Shown here: piece after piece, positions 60,528 to 64,000 of the stretch | How the letters are laid out: each line of letters opens with the position of its first letter | Position numbering within the stretch: the first letter of the stretch is position 1 | Translations under genes and position numbers: made by a program | The notes under the pieces: generated by a model | The model's database searches: none | What the model saw: the letters and a program-made list of their open reading frames with translations, nothing else | What the model was told of the DNA's origin: nothing | Source of the DNA: Pseudomonas baetica | Lineage (GTDB): Bacteria > Pseudomonadota > Gammaproteobacteria > Pseudomonadales > Pseudomonadaceae | Length of the DNA stretch: 64,000 bases | Direction of reading: 5' to 3' | NCBI RefSeq assembly: GCF_019733355.1 | Contig: NZ_JAIHLQ010000017.1 | Coordinates: 88,406 to 152,405 of the forward strand

Positions 60528-60803
60528 ATGCGTAAACCAGAACTCGCCGCTGCAATCGCTGAAAAAGCAGATCTGACCAAAGAACAGGCCAACCGCGTGC
60601 TCAACGCCGTTCTCGAAGAAATCACCGGCGCTCTGCACCGCAAGGACAGTGTCACGCTGGTGGGCTTCGGCACCTTCCTGCAACGCCACCGCGGCGCCCG
60701 CACCGGCAAAAACCCGCAAACCGGCGAGCCGGTGAAAATCAAGGCCAGCAACACCGTTGCGTTCAAGCCAGGCAAATCGTTGAAAGACAGCGTTAATCCA
60801 TAA
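60528..60803 (+). CDS. HU family DNA-binding protein
   Basis: 91 aa. Nucleoid-associated histone-like protein: MRKPELAAAIAEKADLTKEQ dimerisation helices, GFGTFLQRHRGARTGKNPQTGE beta-arm, KPGKSLKDSV C-terminus. A core gene after the rubredoxin reductase (HU alpha-type position in Pseudomonas). It ends in a strong terminator. Confidence 0.92.
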   Translation: MRKPELAAAIAEKADLTKEQANRVLNAVLEEITGALHRKDSVTLVGFGTFLQRHRGARTGKNPQTGEPVKIKASNTVAFKPGKSLKDSVNP

Positions 60804-60840
60804 TTGCGGCGAAGTCCCTGAACACGGGGAGAACCGCAAT

Positions 60841-60881
60841 AAAAAATGGGCACACCGATTGCGGTCGGGTGCCCATTTTTT
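60841..60881. terminator. Bidirectional terminator after the HU gene
   Basis: AAAAATGGGCAC/GTGCCCATTTTTT, a 12-bp stem with A and T tracts on the two sides. Between the HU gene and a convergent gene. Confidence 0.9.
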
Positions 60882-60897
60882 GTGGCTGTAAATCGGC

Positions 60898-61977
60898 TTA
60901 TTGACGCCGGAAGCAGGCCTTGCCGTTGCCAAAATTGACGGCCAAGCAGTTGGGTTCGATGGCTAATTGCAGATCTTTGAACAACACAGAAAGATCGCCG
61001 TTGGCAGGGTCAGGATAGGCTTGCCAGTCCAGCGTCGCCCATCGAGTTTCCGGCATGACGGTGAACCACTCGATTTCATCAGGAGAATTTTGTGTATGCA
61101 AACCGATTTTCGCCAATGCTTTATTTGGGGAGAACGGCAGTGTCAGCGTGTTTCGCTGCGAGTCTGTCCAAACCTCCTTCAATGTCGAACCGTCTTCGAA
61201 TTGCCAATGAACGTCCACTGGATGGATCGCGGGTGGTGAGACCGGATCGAAGTGATAAAACGTCAACCAATAGTTATGGTCAACTCGTTCTCGCTCATCT
61301 GGAGCCAGATATTGGCGGGTGGTCGCCAGATCAAATCCGATTGGTTGTTCGAACGTTAAGGGCTGGTTTTTTCGTTTCTTCCAGCCAATATTGAAGGCTC
61401 GGCTATCCCCCGCGACATCGAACCATTGATAAGTTCCACGATTATGATCTGTGCCAAAGCCAATTTTTTTCAGAGTTCTCTGGTGATCGTAAGGAAACCA
61501 GAGGTCTGTTTGTTGATTCGAGTTCAAGAGCAATTGACCCGGTGGACCTGAATCGAACTCGAGACTGACCATCACGGGTTTCAGGGGCGGCGGCGCAGGT
61601 TGGTGATCGTACCGTAGCTCTAAAACGTAGCTCTCTTTAGCCAACTCATTTTTTTCTTTGTCGGCATATTCCTTTAGTTCGATCAGCGTTCTCTCGTGTG
61701 AAAGATTGTAGGAAAGCTTCTTTGCTGGTTGGGCAGCAGGCTCTTGCTCCAGCATGAGAGTGTTTTCCTCGACATACCAGTTTCCCTTGGCGACACCGCC
61801 AGCCGATCCGTAGGCGATACCAGCAGAAAAGGTGCCGTCCTTACGCAACAGCAACTCGGCGCCCATTTCCATTGCGCCCGTCAGGTAGTAATGGCCGTCC
61901 AGTGGCGAGGTGTCTGCAAACGCCTGGGTAGCGGGAAGCCACATCAGCGCTGCGAACAACTGCGGTTTCAATTCCAT
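60898..61977 (-). CDS. Secreted protein with a duplicated beta domain, unknown function
   Basis: 359 aa. Signal peptide of about 21 residues (FAALMWLPATQAFA). About 25-130: an N-terminal region with GHYYLTGAMEMGAELLLRKD. Two homologous domains follow: about 133-199 (KPVMVSLEF... LTKIGFG-type... YQWFDVAGDSRAFNIGW) and about 252-318 (HPVDVHWQF... ALAKIGLHTQ... IEWFTVMPETRWATLDW). C-terminal CLAVNFGNGKACFRR. No known family recognised. It is in a leftward series after a truncated vgrG, suggesting a T6SS-linked cargo or immunity origin. Confidence 0.72.
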   Translation of the reverse strand: MELKPQLFAALMWLPATQAFADTSPLDGHYYLTGAMEMGAELLLRKDGTFSAGIAYGSAGGVAKGNWYVEENTLMLEQEPAAQPAKKLSYNLSHERTLIELKEYADKEKNELAKESYVLELRYDHQPAPPPLKPVMVSLEFDSGPPGQLLLNSNQQTDLWFPYDHQRTLKKIGFGTDHNRGTYQWFDVAGDSRAFNIGWKKRKNQPLTFEQPIGFDLATTRQYLAPDERERVDHNYWLTFYHFDPVSPPAIHPVDVHWQFEDGSTLKEVWTDSQRNTLTLPFSPNKALAKIGLHTQNSPDEIEWFTVMPETRWATLDWQAYPDPANGDLSVLFKDLQLAIEPNCLAVNFGNGKACFRRQ

Positions 61978-61990
61978 GAGGTAATGCTCC

Positions 61991-62323
61991 TTACCAGCTC
62001 CCGAAGGGAATGCCGAATTTTTCGATGTAGGCTTTAGATTCAGGTGATAGAGACAGTGCGTACTGCCCCTCGTTTTTTCCTTGATACGGGCCTTCCTTCA
62101 TTACACTCCCTTTGAACCGAGTAATCTCGACAGACTTGAGGCAAGCGCCCCTTAGCCAGACCTTTGCAATACCGCCGGGAGCCAAGCCAATACCCATGTC
62201 ATCGCGGTAGTCCGTGATCCATTTGCCATCAGCCCTGCAGAAAGCTTTTTCCGGCTTACGCATGATTTCCCGAGCCGATTCGCAAATGGTGATGTAAGCC
62301 TCATAGGTTTGGGGTTCAGCCAA
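61991..62323 (-). CDS. Short ORF lacking a normal start, downstream of truncated vgrG
   Basis: 110 aa if a TTG at 62323 is used. The open frame continues upstream across the end of the truncated vgrG in another frame, with no ATG or GTG at a plausible position and no ribosome site. It reads EPQTYEAYITICESAREIMRK... and ends IEKFGIPFGSW. It appears to be the 3' part of a gene whose start was lost, possibly an immunity or accessory gene. The protein is 13 bases upstream of the secreted-protein gene. No family recognised. Confidence 0.55.
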   Translation of the reverse strand: MAEPQTYEAYITICESAREIMRKPEKAFCRADGKWITDYRDDMGIGLAPGGIAKVWLRGACLKSVEITRFKGSVMKEGPYQGKNEGQYALSLSPESKAYIEKFGIPFGSW

Positions 62324-62343
62324 GGATTGCCATCGTATATAGA

Positions 62344-63105
62344 TCAGTATCGGTAGTCCTTGAGATCGGGACTGAATTCGGCGGTGAAGCGGCTCTCCAG
62401 TAGCAGACTTGGGCGTTGAAGATCGTAGTCACGACGGGTCACCGTGCTGGTGCGCGTGTTGAAGCCCATGGTCAGCTGATTGACCACGGATTGTTCCGCG
62501 ACCATGCCGCTGTCGGCCTGAAAGTGCGTTGTACCCAGACTGGGGGCGAACACTGGGCTGTCAGTGAACACCAGTAAATGCCCGTCGACCGAATGCTGGT
62601 GATGCCAGGCAATTCCATCTTCGGCGCACAAACGCTGGAGGAACATGAAGTCGCTTTCGCCGTACTGCGTACAGTACTCACGCGGCGGATTCGGGTTGAT
62701 GTGAAAGGTGAATACATCGCTTTGAAAGCCGTGCCTTTCGAGCACCTGCGCGATGATCTGCGGTACCGTACGCTGCTGAAAAATTCGCTGATCCTGGCTG
62801 AACTGCAGATAGTGCAACGCTGGCACCAGCGTCAGCTCATAGCGGGTCAGGCGTTTACCGGACTCTGTGACCATTACATCTTCGATGCGCCCGTGAATAC
62901 CTTCGCCGTTGAGGCCGAATTGTAGAAACGCGGGTTGGCTGAGCAGGCTCTCCAGATCGAAGTCCGGATACTCGCTGACCAGTTCGATTCGGACGGAGTA
63001 AAGCTGGCTGATGGCCTCGGTGCCGTTAAAGGCAAGCACCTTGAAATCGTGACGAACGGCTGGGATTTGCAGGGTAAAAGGCGCGCAGTTGCCCGTACTG
63101 AACAT
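62344..63105 (-). pseudogene. Truncated vgrG (N-terminal part only)
   Basis: 253 aa from ATG 63105 (AAGGA upstream). N-terminal gp27-like domain is intact (FKVLAFNGTEAISQLYSVRI, HYLQFSQDQRIFQQRTVPQI, CTQYGESDFMFLQRLCAEDG) but the frame stops after SPDLKDYRY, exactly where the intact VgrG at 17744-19819 continues DYDYPGRFTLRERGK. OB-fold and beta-helix are missing, so no functional spike can be made. Confidence 0.85.
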
Positions 63106-63939
63106 ACGCTTGTCCTTAAGCAATGGGAGTCTTGGCGCGGTGTTCGATCATCCTTGATCGCCGCGCGGAAAAGTTTTGCCAAGGCACGCTAGCAACGCGG
63201 GAAATAAATTGATGTAAGAAGTATCTCTGACATTTGTCAGAGCATTCCGGATGTGAAAGTGCGGGGTAAATTGAAGGAGAAGACTGTAGGAGGGAACTTC
63301 GATAATTATTGAGTTGGCACTGATGTACAGTATTGCCGGCCCTGTGAAACTTTCAGAAAGTGAAATGCCATCAAATTGATGGCACTTTTATTGATGGATG
63401 TTGTCGGCGGTAAATTGTTTATAGAGATCGATTGGATTTCGGAAGAATCCTACTTTTATTTTTTAAAAATTTTGTCATGCTTTACGCCGCTTATTGGGAC
63501 GGTCGTTCGAAATGAAGTGGCCTGACTTCGCTGGATGCTCTGGATCAATGGTTTGGAGGGTGCTGGGCAAACGCGGAGAATTTAAAGCGGTATCAGGGAA
63601 TCCCCTGCCACATATAAGGCGATCTCTTACAAGCACCAATGAACACTTCGTCTTGTTGTTTGATCAGATGCTTGCTAGTGGCCATCATCGTGAGTACGAT
63701 GCGCCCACTTGAAAGAGCACACACTCAATAGGATGAGTCATGTCACTGCTCTTCGATACTGTCCAGCGCTCCTGAAATTCCAATAGGCGCACGACTGTAA
63801 TCCCAATTAAAGGCCATGGATGTCCTACTCAAGCAAACTTTCCGCCCATTACCTCGAACTCGCTAAAGGAAACTCTGAAAAAGGTTTCAAAATCTGGTGA
63901 AATATCTCCCATCACATGAGCTGAACGGTTGATCCCCCC
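63106..63939. other. AT-rich non-coding stretch upstream of truncated vgrG
   Basis: About 830 bases without a supported gene. Contains a CTCTGACA/TGTCAGAG palindrome (63225-63242), a hairpin TGCCATCA/TGATGGCA followed by CTTTTATT (63356-63390), and a base composition clearly lower in GC than the core genes around it. The vgrG promoter is expected near 63120-63300. An open frame at 63494-63712 lacks a ribosome site and homology. Confidence 0.45.
63356..63390 (+). terminator. Terminator-like hairpin in the AT-rich region
   Basis: AAAGTG...TGCCATCA/TGATGGCA...CACTTTTATT. No gene was found immediately upstream on the plus strand; it may end a small transcript or be a relic. Confidence 0.5.
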
Positions 63940-64000
63940 ATGAAGCAGATTTCTTTCGCCGATGCCGAGTACGCAGGTAAACGTAAGCGAACCCGCCGTG
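63940..64000 (+). mobile_element. IS5-family transposase, 5' end only (runs off the window)
   Basis: Frame from ATG 63940 reads MKQISFADAEYAGKRKRTRR to the window edge, the characteristic N-terminus of IS5-family transposases common in Pseudomonas. The left inverted repeat should be within about 63895-63935, but could not be fixed without the other end. Confidence 0.8.

Noticed and set aside
63494..63712. Possible small gene of 72 codons
   Set aside because: No ribosome site, no recognised sequence, start choice arbitrary, and neighbouring hairpins do not bracket it.

Overview
The window reads as chromosome of a fluorescent-group Pseudomonas. It is GC-rich and has the Pseudomonas-type two-subunit pyruvate carboxylase, the very long PstC and PstA permeases, the phoB-phoR / pst-phoU / ubiC-ubiA / rubredoxin / HU neighbourhood, and many inverted-pair REP elements of the GTGGGAGCGGGCTTGCTCGC type. 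No rRNA, tRNA or CRISPR array was seen.

Layout. 1-3500: start of a divergent LysR-type gene (edge only) and pycA-pycB. 3646-9007: two paralogous autotransporters read leftward. 9093-11760: an amino-acid-type ABC permease and binding protein, divergent from a homocysteine S-methyltransferase family gene. 11948-19819: a type VI secretion (T6SS) vgrG island, transcribed leftward as vgrG, DUF4123 adaptor, two related lipoproteins, class 3 lipase effector, and a double zinc-ribbon/HTH (DUF746) protein. 20200-20785: a small DUF6124-type gene behind a strongly structured leader. 21040-24450: two GNAT acetyltransferases, a PaiB-like FMN-binding protein and a divergent MocR/PdxR regulator whose linker is built from a 12-nt tandem repeat full of DnaA-box-like sequences. 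24419-28993: a 1524-aa dermonecrotic-toxin-like (DUF6543) protein. 29149-30174: acetylpolyamine amidohydrolase. 30321-30855: a REP-bounded tandem duplication carrying DUF6124 gene remnants. 30865-37653: an asparagine/aspartate module (AraC regulator, type I asparaginase, AGCS symporter, aspartase, divergent LysR). 37865-41570: purEK with a terminator-bearing leader, then small envelope genes and a sugar-phosphate mutarotase. 41628-43709: thioesterase and MFS transporter. 43854-56792: the phosphate regulon (pstS, pstC-pstA-pstB-phoU, phoR, phoB with Pho-box-like sites), interspersed with a response regulator, an M23 peptidase and a CNNM/CorC protein. 56914-60803: secreted-repeat protein, ubiC-ubiA, rubredoxin and its reductase, HU. 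60898-64000: a decayed second vgrG locus (truncated vgrG, an ORF lacking a normal start, a secreted protein with a duplicated domain) and the beginning of an IS5-family transposase at the right edge.

How the genes work together. The Pst system imports phosphate and, through PhoU, restrains the PhoR-PhoB pair encoded a few kb away. Asparaginase, a sodium/amino-acid symporter and aspartase form a route from Asn to fumarate, which meets the pyruvate carboxylase of the left edge in central carbon metabolism. Rubredoxin and its reductase form an electron-transfer pair. The accessory content (T6SS lipase island, large toxin, decayed vgrG, IS, REP duplications) sits between blocks of conserved core genes, so these intergenic positions appear to be the variable sites of this region.
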